A stretch of DNA of 64,000 nt, taken from the NCBI GenBank assembly GCA_020746995.1, contig JAGPXD010000002.1, positions 7,440,001 through 7,504,000 on the forward strand, given 5' to 3'. The position numbers and the translations under genes are program-made. Under the pieces are notes generated by a model. That model made no database searches. It saw nothing but the letters and a program-made list of their open reading frames with translations, and had not been told where the DNA came from. Below are positions 40,863-50,503 of the stretch, one piece after another (position 1 is the stretch's first letter; each line of letters begins with the position of its first letter). The stretch comes from Plectosphaerella cucumerina. Its lineage: Eukaryota; Ascomycota; Sordariomycetes; Glomerellales; Plectosphaerellaceae.

Positions 40863-43258
40863 TCATATAACTCTTCGACCTCTTCCTATGAGGTAGTCAG
40901 TGCATTTGGACTTGAAAAGCATGTCGCCCTGACATCGAAAGCTTTTGAAATGTAGACACACCGTGGTCAAATCCCGTGGTAGGGCCACGTTGTAAACATC
41001 GCCCTTTTTCTACACCGTGTATGTCAGAAAGCCGAAGCTTTAGGGGGCTCGGAATAATGAGAGCCCCTAGATTAAAGCGGTTGGGATAACTGCTTACCAC
41101 AATTTTAAACTCCTGCGCGCCAAACAACTCTTCCAGAAACTGTTCAAGAGTCTTAAGCCGAAGATGATACGCTGGAACAGAAATATCAACCCAAAATGCC
41201 TTGGCCGGGTCTTCGACTATGCCATCTTGTTCGTCGTCGGTCATCGCTGACATGAACTGGTGGCCCAAAACAGCTTCGGCGAGCGGCTTCGTGCGCTGAT
41301 GAGACAGCTGCTCGACTTCATCAGGAAGAAGATAAAAGGCCACACTATATGGGTTCCCTTCTTGAGAACCATTGCCGGAGGTTGAAATGGAAGCTGTGAC
41401 GAAACGTGTAAACGTAACGTCACCAAATGAAGTCAGGTTGGCAATTCTGGCCACACGCGCGTCTTTTGCCGGTCCCATGTTGAACTTTTTCGCGCTTTCG
41501 CTTGTGACGATGTTGAAAGGCAAGGCAGACTTGAACAAAGCAATCATAATTTTGCTTTTACCACCTTTTTGGCGAACCCATACCTCCTGGCTGAAGGATT
41601 GGTCCGCTTGGATGCTGATGGAGTAGCGTTGATCTTGGGGTGCGGGTTCTGGTTCCAGACTCCGGGTTGGTGAGCCTGTCTCTACGTTCTCTTCGAGCGT
41701 GGGCAATTCATCTGGCTGAAGGTCGTGGTTTTCAGGGTTTTTGTTCTCTTCGTCGATGACCAGATCGTCTAGATACCTGGGTATGGCATCGAGAGCTAAG
41801 TGTTCTTGATGACGGCCCACATGTCGACAGAGCTCCATCGTCTGGTCGGTTTTGCCGGGGGGCATTTTCCAATCATCGCAAAAGGCACATGAACTTGATG
41901 ACATGTTCTCAAGTGGCCTTGATGCTCGGTTGACAGTTGCTTGGATACGATCATCGGCAATACGTCCAGGATGAGCGTCGCGAAAGTGACTCTCGATCAA
42001 GGAGGGTCGGGTAAAGTTGGATTTGCAAAGATGACAGATCCATTGTCGTCGGTGGAGTTCCAACTCATGTCGAAACCACTCGTGCCGTGTGCGGAAAAGG
42101 TCATCGGTGCAGTCGTTAAAAGTGCACACATACGGCATGAGATCCCGAAACACATGTGTCCTGGACGGTGTCAGTCTGGATACATCGTGGAAAGATGGAA
42201 GAAACAAGGACCAAGCACTTACCTCCATTCCTGCTGTGAAGTGAAAAACTGTAGCTTGCGACAAAAGGGACATTCAACTTCGTCATTATAGCTCAGCCTG
42301 ACTCCACGGTACTCTAGCCTTGTAAGGTCTGGGAATACAAGTTCACCGTCAGACCCTTCGTAGGTTGAGTTGGCGAAGGAAGTTGCCTGGCTTGTTGTAC
42401 TTCCTCCAAGATCGTCCGGACCTGGTGTATCTGGGTTCAGCTCCTCGGGGTAACTCGTCGGAGCAACTGAGGATTTTGTATCGAGGGCCGCCTGGCTCTC
42501 GTCAGCCATATGCGGGTTTCCTTTTTTCTGCTGGAGTCCGAGAATGCTACTCCTTCGGATATTGAATCCGCGCCCCAATCGTTCTCGGAGCCATTCTTGT
42601 TGCACAAGCTTTGGATGCTTGTCCTTGAGATGGCGCATGTGTGTCTTCAGACTCATGTCGTCATCTGCCAGCGTGCCCGCCTCTGAGAGTCGCTGCCGTG
42701 ATCGCGAAAGGGTGTCTCGCCGAATCAATTCAGCGATTCTGTACAGGCGGTCAACCTGAGACTCAAGAGTCTTCAGCAGCTCGTCGATTCCAACGTTCTT
42801 CGGGGTCAAGAACTCGAGAAGTTCGGCGTCCTCTGCGTCATTGACATCTAGTTCGTCCATCAAGTTTTGAAGATCTTGCCATCCTGAACCGTCGTCAACT
42901 TGACCGCAGAGTGAATGGGCTGTAACTCTCAATGTTAGTCTGATAGCTCAGGTAGATCACAGTACTAGACAAAAACTGGTCAGTACGTACCATGCTCTGT
43001 GGCTTCATAAAGCCGCATCAATGAGCTGTGAACCAGACCCGTCATTTTGGGCGCCTTTCGTAGCCGATAGTCGATGGACGACTTGGACTTGGCATTCGCG
43101 AAAGCTCCAAGGTTGCTGCCCCAAACCTTGAAACGGCCCAGAATGTTGTGTATCGATGCTTCGTCCGATTTATTGTGTTGATTTTTGATGGACACGTTCA
43201 AAGTCTCCAGCTTCTGTTTGCAGTCTTTTGCTAGAGCGGTCAGAAGCACGTTGTCCAT
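40863..43258 (-). CDS. AcuF-type C2H2 zinc-finger protein with retropepsin-like domain
   Basis: Four exons on the minus strand: 43258-42991, 42919-42223, 42160-41098 and 41009-40863, 724 residues. An N-terminal helical region (KCWGSNLGAF-like, with LEFLTPKNVGIDELLKTLESQVDRLYRI) precedes a cysteine/histidine cluster: VECPFCRK, then after an intron PYVCTFNDC...WFRHEL...H and WICHLC...H, then CAFCDDW...CRHVGRH. This is the oxidoreductase-AcuF-like C2H2 pattern of fungal signalling proteins. The region after about residue 445 (KIMIALFKSALPFNIVTSE ... EAVLGHQFM) resembles a retropepsin fold but lacks the catalytic DTG. The last intron (41010-41097) has GTAAGC, CTGAC and TAG signals; if it is retained the protein ends at 40897 instead. 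Divergent from the DUF7580 gene. Confidence 0.72.
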
Positions 43259-43807
43259 CTTGCCGAACCATGGATTCACAGTCAAACACCCAGCGAGACA
43301 GGAAGTTGCTCAATGAAGGAGGTCATTGGAAAATATAGTCAGCGTGGCATGCACAATGTCTGGCAAATTCTGCAGCTGATATTCGAGAGAAAGGTATTTG
43401 AAAGAGACGGGCAGGAAGGGAAGCATCTACGGATGCCCCGTGATCCGTTGAGCTACACCTCGAAACCTGTCCGCCGGCCAAGCCGTATTTCAGCAAATCA
43501 GCAGCTTTGATGTGCACATCAAACCACGGATATCCAATACAGACGCAAGGCGGAAGCGGGGTATGCAGATCGGCTGCATGTTGCTGACCTTTGCACCAAG
43601 ATAGTTCAGAAGGATGCAGCTCGCGCCCACATCCAACGTCTACTTTTTCCACGCCCGAGTCAGGTGCACTTCAATAAGGCTCTCACTCATATTTCTTTCC
43701 CCGCCCTCCTTATCAACCTATTTTACGTGTGGTCTTGTGCCAGCATCGCCATGCTTTGATCGGAACCAACATAAGGAACAACATCTCGACCCGACACCAT
43801 ATTACAG
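43259..43807. other. Divergent promoter region, AcuF-type gene and DUF7580 gene
   Basis: About 550 bp between two start codons pointing apart. No gene inside. Shared control of the pair is possible. Confidence 0.5.
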
Positions 43808-45679
43808 ATGTCTGGTCTCGAAATTGTCGGCCTGGTTCTCGGGGCTGTGCCTCTTCTCCTGCAAGGGGCCAAGCTGTTCGAGCCGCATTTCAAGTCATTC
43901 CTCCTTCTCAACAGGTCATTTCCGGATATGATCGAAAACATGCTGGAAGAACTGGTTCGGTTTGAGCATTACATGAAAATGTTCATCGAACCGCTGCGCA
44001 TCAGCCCCGATCTGAGAGAACAGCTGCTCGGTAGCTCTCAGCTTGCAGCCGCGTGGGAGGACCCGCAACTACAGTCCCTCTTATCAGAAAGGATGGGACG
44101 TCGACTGCGATTCTTTCTGAAAAAGATCCGCCGTGTTGAAGAAATTGTCAGCGAGTTACTCAGTGTCCTGCCCCAGAAGGATGACGGAACTGTGAGTCGA
44201 AGCATGCCCCATGTCTCAGCAATTGCTCGGCCAACACGAAAACCTCCTCCTTGTTCTGAGTGTATAACATGGATACTGAAATATTTTCTTTAGATCGACA
44301 TGCAAGTGAAAGGTCCGCAAGTCTTCAGATTAGCTATGAGCTTCGGCAAAAGATCTAAGTTGATCGACGAATTTGCTGAGCTGAATCGCAACATTTTCCA
44401 GTACTTGGAGGAAAACAAGGCCTTTGCGCAGATATCGGACTACGGCCCGGCCATAATGGGACAAGGGAGAAAAGACGTGTGCGCCATTACTGCGAGGCCC
44501 TTTCTTAAGCTACAGCACCAAGCAGCAACACTACATCGGCTCTTCGCCCCTCACAGCTGGGAATGCACCTGCGGCTCGCAGCATCCATGCGGAATAACTG
44601 TTAAGTACGCATGCAACAGAGTTGGGAAAGTGACGCTTTCTCTGCAGATGCTCTTGGGACCTCCGAGGAATCTCAGGATGAGGCTTGACTTTGAAAAGTC
44701 TGGGCCCCAACACACCGTGAGCACAGAGCACCGAAGCAGGTCCTCACTGGGAGAAATCTCGGACTTGACTCACCAGCTCGATTCGCTTCGTGTTTCTTCC
44801 CATACTGGACCGACAGCATACTCGTCGAAAAGAGGAATTGGGAAAGCCGGGTCTGGAGGACCAAAGCTACCGGAGAAGCTTGCGAGACGCAGGGATCGGA
44901 AACTTCAGGGCGGCAAGTCCTTCGAGCCCCATGGTGTTCATCAAGTACATGCCAGAGATGCTGGCAGTGTTCGATTCAACCAGGCTCACATCAAGCCTGC
45001 GGATTCTGAGACTACTCAAACCCATCTCCCGGCGGAAGTAAGGTGCGACTTTTTCACTGAAAATGAGCCAGCATCAGCAATTCGATTTTTGGTGGTCGAT
45101 GAAGCCACCTGGACATTCTACGTGCTGGCCCAGCCGCAGCACAGCATGATGCCGCCTACGCTCAGCGAGTTCTGCAGATCAATTGGACAAACTGACGCGA
45201 GGATTGAGCTTGGAATAGGCCTTGCCTACACAATTCTGAGTCTCGGGAAATCTCCCTGGTTCCCGAGGAACTGGGGTGATGACAATCTTGGAATCACAGT
45301 CGACCAAAGCTTGTCAGCTACCCCGTTCTATCTTCACCAGAGCATCCGTCACGCGTTGCAACGAACCATACCAGACGAGAGGTTTCACGCCGAGAACACT
45401 ATCTTCACATTCGGAATGGTCCTTCTCCAGCTATTGTTCGGGCACGGACTAGAGGAACAGCAGTTCTGGCAGGACTACCTGCAGAGTGGAAGCGAGGTAC
45501 CCGAATGGCAGCCAGAGGTGAAGGAGAAGTTCGGGCCGGACATAGCTGCCGTGGTGCACCGGTGCGTCGACAACCAGTTCGTGGCACCTGCGAACTTGAC
45601 GGCTGACGACTTCATACATGAGGTCATGACCTCGGTGGTGCGCCCTTTGGAGAAGTATGTCAAGGAGTTCAGTTCTTAG
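43808..45679 (+). CDS. DUF7580-type protein with HeLo-like N-terminus and kinase-like C-terminus
   Basis: Two exons, 43808-44191 and 44294-45679, 589 residues; the 102-nt intron has an ACTGA branch and TTTAG acceptor. It starts MSGLEIVGLVLGAVPLLL, a hydrophobic first helix like that of HeLo-like and related fungal STAND N-terminal domains, followed by long amphipathic helices (to about residue 128). A Cys-rich stretch (WECTCGSQHPCG) and a basic linker follow. The C-terminal part reads ARIELGIGLAYTILSLGKSPWF ... and then ENTIFTFGMVLLQLLFG, recalling the HRDL/C-lobe and the F-helix of protein kinases, but the catalytic HRD and DFG motifs are absent. DUF7580 function is unproven; an immunity-like or heterokaryon-incompatibility role is inference only. 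Confidence 0.72.
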
Positions 45680-46089
45680 TCGCAAGGGTATGTGATTACA
45701 ACATGCACCCTCTGGCATCCAACTCGATTGCCGTCTTCCGAAATGCATGTGTTACTTGCAACGGTCGCGTCTAGCGGATGTCTCGGACGCGGTCGAGAGT
45801 CCGGCTCGAGCGGGGGGATCTGATCAGCTCCTCCTGCGCCCAAAGCGCCTCCTGTCGAACACCTGTCTCGGACCGGCGCGAAGTTTATGTTGAGAACATT
45901 CCATGCGAGCACCAAAAAACTGCCAAACCTAAAGGAACAAACACGCGGGGTACGTGTAGGGATGCTGTCAGACTTGTCCTGTAATCTTACGGGGTTCCGG
46001 CATCGCGTTCAGAAAAGGGGGCGACAGTCCCCGATCGCGAAGGGTGCCTTTCTCGCACCAACACACTCTCGCTCTCGACCACTGCTGCG
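45680..46089. other. Intergenic, DUF7580 gene to second alpha/beta hydrolase
   Basis: Same-strand spacer of about 410 bp; holds the promoter of the hydrolase. Nothing else seen. Confidence 0.5.
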
Positions 46090-47004
46090 ATGCCATACTT
46101 CAAAATAAACGCCAAAATCTCCATCTTCTATCTCGACGAGGGTCCCAGGGACACCGGCAGACCGGCCGTTCTCCTGATCCCCGGTCTGAGCTGCGATGTC
46201 CACGACTGGTCATGGCAGATCCCAAGTCTTCTTGAGCTCGGCCTCCGCGTCATCTCGATCGATCCCCGCGGCCAGGGCAAATCCTCCAACCCTCGTCCTA
46301 CTCCAGGCGTCATGTCGTGGCCGGGCGCTGATGCGTTCAAGGCGCACCACGGGCGCATCGTCGACTACTATCCGCAGACCACGGCCCACGACGCCGCCGC
46401 CTTGCTGAGAGAGCTCGGAATCAGGCAGGTCATCCTCATCTCGCACTCTCTCGGGGATCTCGCCGCGTACTATCTGGCCGCCGTGGCCCGACCAGGCCTC
46501 GTCAAGGCCATTGTCGCGTTCGACCCCGTCCATCGTTGGACGAACGCCGACCGAGATTCGAGCAAGGCCTTCTTCTCACAACCGGAAGACATCGTGGCCA
46601 AATTCATGGGTCTCATTCCGACCATTTGCCCGGCGACCATGCCTCCCTGGCAGGCCGCTTGGTTCCGTCGTCGAGCAATGGAGATGGACCCCGAGGTCCT
46701 TTGGGCGCAGTGCTGGGGAGGCTGGGGCGACAAGCAGGCGCTGGGTCGTATGGAGAACGCTGTCGATGTGTACGGCGGCAAGCTGCGGTGCCCAAGACTG
46801 GTTTTCGTAAGCACTGAAGCAGGAGCCAAGGTCGACCGAGACGTCTTGCCGAGGGGCAGTGACCTGGACGAAGTCGTTCTCATTGACGGGGACGGACACT
46901 GGTTCCACCAAGTCAGAGACAGCGAGGTCAACTTGAAGCTGGTCGAGTGGCTCAAAAAAGCAGGGGCCCTGAAGGGTGTCAACGACATGAGGAATGGGGC
47001 ATGA
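46090..47004 (+). CDS. Alpha/beta hydrolase (AB hydrolase-1 type)
   Basis: Single exon, 304 residues, beginning MPYFKINAKISIFYLDEG. VLLIPGLSCDVHDWSWQ gives the oxyanion strand, the DPRGQGKS motif is the classical loop after strand 4, SHSLGD (near residues 119-124) is the nucleophile elbow (a GHSxGG variant, with His-Ser-Leu-Gly and a final Asp), and DGDGHWFHQ near residue 275 carries the catalytic His. Not secreted. Resembles haloperoxidase-, esterase- and lactonase-like enzymes; the substrate is unknown. A different subfamily from the hydrolase at 38628, so not a recent duplicate. Confidence 0.82.
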   Translation: MPYFKINAKISIFYLDEGPRDTGRPAVLLIPGLSCDVHDWSWQIPSLLELGLRVISIDPRGQGKSSNPRPTPGVMSWPGADAFKAHHGRIVDYYPQTTAHDAAALLRELGIRQVILISHSLGDLAAYYLAAVARPGLVKAIVAFDPVHRWTNADRDSSKAFFSQPEDIVAKFMGLIPTICPATMPPWQAAWFRRRAMEMDPEVLWAQCWGGWGDKQALGRMENAVDVYGGKLRCPRLVFVSTEAGAKVDRDVLPRGSDLDEVVLIDGDGHWFHQVRDSEVNLKLVEWLKKAGALKGVNDMRNGA

Positions 47005-47911
47005 TGCTCGGGGCCTCTGTTGAGACAGTGATCGATCAGAAAAAACTAGGTGTTGATTGGGTTTGTTGTGGATCGTTGGAATGGTTTCTTCATCACGAGA
47101 TATTGGGCCCGAAAATATACACAGCGCTACCCAGTCTTAGGACTTCCACAATATGCCTTAGCGTTGAAGTGAGCTTCACCTTAATTTCTGCAGAATACTG
47201 TGTCGGCTCTCTTGAAATCTGACCCTTTGCAGACGTGTACACAAGAGCCGCGAATACACAGAACGGCAGCGTAGGCTCCACGGGGCTCAAGTCGGGCGAG
47301 TAGTTGTTCTGTTCTAGGAGCAAATCTCGACTGGTACTGCAGCTCAAAGCCACAGGTCGCTGCAAAGATTGCTTCAAGTTGGGACGACATCACGACGTAC
47401 AGCCGGGCAAAGACGTAACAAAGCCAGGACCGCAACTTTAGCAACCTGCCCTTCATCAATGCCAGTGTCAAGGTCGGAGTCCTCGAGAGAAACAGCAGCG
47501 CAAAGCCATCGTTCAACTAGTCATTCCGTCTCGATGAGCGGGCTTTCAATGGAGCAATGCTTTGTCCATACAGTATGTTCGCCTCGCTCTTTGCAAGCTG
47601 TCAAAGACCAGACCGCCACGAGTCCCAAGGACTCGAACTCAGCCGCACGGACTAGAGCCAGCCGTTCTTTGCTAGGCGACCCTCCCTTACATAAAAATAG
47701 ATGAGGGCGTCAATTCCTTCTCCCGTGGTGGTGTAGGGGCGCTCAGTCTCTTAGACTGACATTTTGGCTAGATAGGTACACACATAATGGCTCCAACTGG
47801 CTTAAAGCCACCACCTGCCATCATCTCATGGGCCGAAAACATGGACCATTTCTGCCCGCAAACTTCATCTGAGCATCCGACAGCAGCACCGCTATCACAA
47901 CCAGTCTTCTT
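47005..47911. other. Intergenic with tRNA-like promoter boxes
   Basis: About 900 bp without a supported protein gene. The minus strand between about 47610 and 47680 carries A- and B-box-like sequences (separate entry). TCAGTCT and AGACTGA at 47742-47758 form a small inverted repeat. Confidence 0.4.
47610..47680 (-). repeat. Candidate tRNA-related SINE remnant (A and B boxes)
   Basis: On the minus strand TAGCAAAGAACGG (47674-47662) fits the pol III A box and GAGTTCGAGTCC (47640-47629) matches the B box, about 35 nt apart as in tRNAs. The T-arm-like hairpin CGAGTCC-TTG-GGACTCG follows directly. A 71-nt segment is bounded by GGTCGCC and GGCGGTC, which pair with two wobbles, but the inner arms do not fold as a cloverleaf, so this is not a working tRNA. 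No A-tail or target-site duplication was found. Chance remains possible. Confidence 0.3.
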
Positions 47912-48964
47912 ATGCCCATCATGTCTGAAGCTCCTTCACCGACTGAAGCTCCTTCACCGACTGAAGCTCCTTCACCGACTGAAGCTCCTTCACCGACTGA
48001 AGCTCCTTCACCGACTGAAGCTCCTTCACCGACTGAAGCTGTGTCGTGGAAAAAGCCCTGGCCTCGACCCACGCCGCCCATTATCATCACAACCTTTGAC
48101 TGTCTCAGTCAGTTTCCTGATGAGATTATTGGGATCATTGGAGACAACACTGTCGTCAACGATCTCCTTAATTTTGCCAGGGTCTCACGCCGGTTCTCCA
48201 GAATAATGCGGGAATGCCTGTGGCGCGCGGCCAAGTCCCGTCTCTTTGGGCTACCTATGTTCCTGGGCGCGGCTCAAGGTTCGATAGAGATGATGAAAGA
48301 GTCTCTGCGGCACGGTTGCGACGTGAACAAGACCTGGCAGTCCCGGCGCCTAGGTTTGAAACATGGCATCAAGCCGGGCCACAGGGCACTACATTTGGCC
48401 GTCATCAACGGGCATGCAGATGCCGTGGACTGGCTATTGGCAAACGGGGCCAACACGGACATCAACCATCCCCGTCGATTTGACCACTATCTATCGCTGC
48501 TCCTTCTCGCTGCACCCTGGAAAAAGTATAGGGCATGCTCAGAACCAGAGTTCAAGGAGGCACTGCCTGCCTTAAAGGAAGCATGGCGAGCACCAGAAGG
48601 CCCTCGATACCGCATCTTCGCCGCCTTGTTGACGGCCGGCGCCAGGCCACCTCCGGGCGAGGAGGCGACATATCTCCAAATGGCTGCCAGTTGTTGCCCC
48701 ATCGTCTCGGCTCCGACGTTGCAACAGCTGCTGCTGCACGGCGCAGATCCAAATCACCTCTGTCCATGCGATAATCATGCCAAGAAATGGGGCACGACAT
48801 GGATTTGGAGCTCACCAAGGCGGCCATGCTGTTCTCATCATAAAAAGTTTGAGCCTTGGCCGCGACTGGTCTGGCAGATCATCAACACGGCGAAGATATG
48901 TGGCGAGCTCGCCACAAGAGATGTACACGGGCAGCGCATCTTTTTTCCAGATGCTGACTTCTGA
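47912..48964 (+). CDS. F-box protein with ankyrin repeats and (EAPSPT)6 N-terminal repeat
   Basis: Single exon, 350 residues. The N-terminus MPIMS is followed by six exact EAPSPT copies, a disordered acidic/Pro-rich stretch. Residues about 62-105 (CLSQFPDEIIGIIGDNTVVNDLLNFARVSRRF) form an F-box-like domain, which would bind Skp1 in an SCF ubiquitin ligase. Ankyrin repeats follow (GHRALHLAVINGHADAVDWLLANGANTD near residues 155-182, and a weaker one near LQQLLLHGADPN), probably holding the substrate. Such F-box/ankyrin proteins are numerous and fast-evolving in Sordariomycetes. The start is not certain: a different frame is open from 47787 across the repeats, but it ends soon after and lacks the domains. 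No introns are needed. Confidence 0.75.
   Translation: MPIMSEAPSPTEAPSPTEAPSPTEAPSPTEAPSPTEAPSPTEAVSWKKPWPRPTPPIIITTFDCLSQFPDEIIGIIGDNTVVNDLLNFARVSRRFSRIMRECLWRAAKSRLFGLPMFLGAAQGSIEMMKESLRHGCDVNKTWQSRRLGLKHGIKPGHRALHLAVINGHADAVDWLLANGANTDINHPRRFDHYLSLLLLAAPWKKYRACSEPEFKEALPALKEAWRAPEGPRYRIFAALLTAGARPPPGEEATYLQMAASCCPIVSAPTLQQLLLHGADPNHLCPCDNHAKKWGTTWIWSSPRRPCCSHHKKFEPWPRLVWQIINTAKICGELATRDVHGQRIFFPDADF
47925..48032 (+). repeat. 18-bp tandem repeat, six exact copies
   Basis: Six identical units of CTGAAGCTCCTTCACCGA plus a partial seventh, encoding EAPSPT in the gene frame. No mismatch between units indicates very recent expansion or homogenisation; copy number is probably variable between strains. 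The 18-nt period keeps two other frames open across the repeat. Confidence 0.95.
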
Positions 48965-49649
48965 CGAATGAGTATGCACTGCATTGGACAGCACCCAGGC
49001 TGGGAGTTTGGCTTGGAACATCATGACACCAAACAGGAAACCGGGGAGTGAAATTTGGTCCGTCAAAAGGTCAATGCACATGTGCTCATTAAATTCCAAT
49101 CAATTTCTCCGTCAAGTGTTAGCTGTAGAAAGCTGAAATGTATTAAAAAAAAAAATTCGTTAACAAAGAGAAGGACACGGCAGACCATCGTCCCTGATCC
49201 TACCTCACATAGTTGATAATTGATACATCGCACTTTTCCGTGATCACTTTGCTTTCAAGAATAGGGATCATCAGTCGTATGAAACACCATGTCCATCCTG
49301 TCTGCCTCTCTCGCCTTTGAGATGTTTCAAAGTGCGACCTCCACAGGACTTGTCGCTATTGAGGTAACACTTTGTTATGAAATTATCCCGGCACCCCCTC
49401 ATGTTTTCAATTCCATCTCTAGCCGTGAAACGGCCACTTCCATCACACAATAGACACAGGAGTATCTTGAAGTTCTAGATTCATGTCTCCGTATCAAAAT
49501 GCGTGTGCAGGTCTGCACATTAAAAGTCTAAATGTCCGCCTTGAAGCTATGTGAGAGTCACATCCTCGCTCACAAGCATTAAATGCATACCAAGTTGACC
49601 ATTATCACCACACATCACTTATACTCTCCACTGCCACATCCATGTCACC
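48965..49649. other. Intergenic, AT-richer
   Basis: About 685 bp with lower GC than its neighbours and an A11 run at about 49144-49156. No supported gene or element. Confidence 0.45.
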
Positions 49650-50118
49650 ATGGCTCAACTCTCATCAATCCCCGAGACTCTCTCAAGGGAAGCATTGGAA
49701 GCTAAGCAGCTTCTAGATGACTTAAACGTCCACCTTGTCCACCGAAGGCAGTGCGCCAGCTGTCTCATGGCAGGCCGTCACTGTGACACCAACCCTGTCG
49801 GTATAGAGATTTTCGAGATCTGCCACCATGACCTCCCAAGGCAACACAATCTTGAGAGTGTAAGTTGTACTCCTCTTTGCAATGTCGGTTAAAAATCATT
49901 CGGACATATTCTGACTCTTCAATCGAGAACAGCTACGGATGCGGGCGCTTATCGTCAAGTTCTGCATGACGCGATACCAAAATCCAAGTGTTAATCTCCA
50001 AGCCAACATGCAGCGAGTCAAGAAAGTAATCATCCGCATGATCTTGCCAAACACCTCGGGCTTGGCCGTGGCCTTTCCCACTCCAGAGGAGATCTTCAGT
50101 CTGTTCAAATTCGTTTAG
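49650..50118 (+). CDS. Small two-exon orphan protein
   Basis: Two exons, 49650-49859 and 49933-50118, 131 residues. The intron has GTAAG and CAG ends and a CTGAC branch-like site, and the joined frame stays open to a TAG while the unspliced frame stops within it. Residues 33-48 contain a Cys/His cluster (CASCLMAGRHCD) followed by CHHD, which might bind a metal. The second half is basic and helical (MQRVKKVIIRMILPNTSG). I recognise no family. The cysteine spacing is not that of the common Zn2Cys6 or RING fingers. Without homologues it may be a remnant of a larger gene. Confidence 0.5.
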
Positions 50119-50503
50119 GGAGCTCAGGCGCCTGGAGAGCCTTTCACCGGGATTCTCGGATTCAACAACTCAACAGGACCCGGCGGATCCGGAAAAATCG
50201 GCAGCAGTACCAGGAGAGAATTGAGGAGAAAGGACGCAGACATGATGATATGGTTAGCCGGACAGGCTCACAGGCCTTTCATTCGTTGCTCCAAATACCT
50301 AAGTAGATTCCAGAACCGTGTTTGACTTTTGACGCCCAAGCTCCTTGCAGCACATTTCCCCGCATGATGTCACAACATGATTCACTAGTAGCCCGGCCGA
50401 CCCACTAAGCCCACGGCGGGCTGACAAGACGACTTTCAGTTGGCCCCGGGTGTTGTGCAACATCTCCAGCTCATCATCCTTCACCTTCTCCCTGAAATCC
50501 AAC
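50119..50503. other. Intergenic, promoter of the NmrA-like gene
   Basis: About 385 bp; no gene, repeat or site beyond a likely promoter. Confidence 0.5.

Noticed and set aside
47601..47672. A functional tRNA gene
   Set aside because: Length and acceptor-like ends fit, but T arm and anticodon arm do not pair; at most a SINE remnant.
47787..48206. 139-residue frame with (LKLLHR)6
   Set aside because: The same 18-bp repeats read in another frame; it lacks the F-box and ankyrin sequence that the 47912 frame carries.
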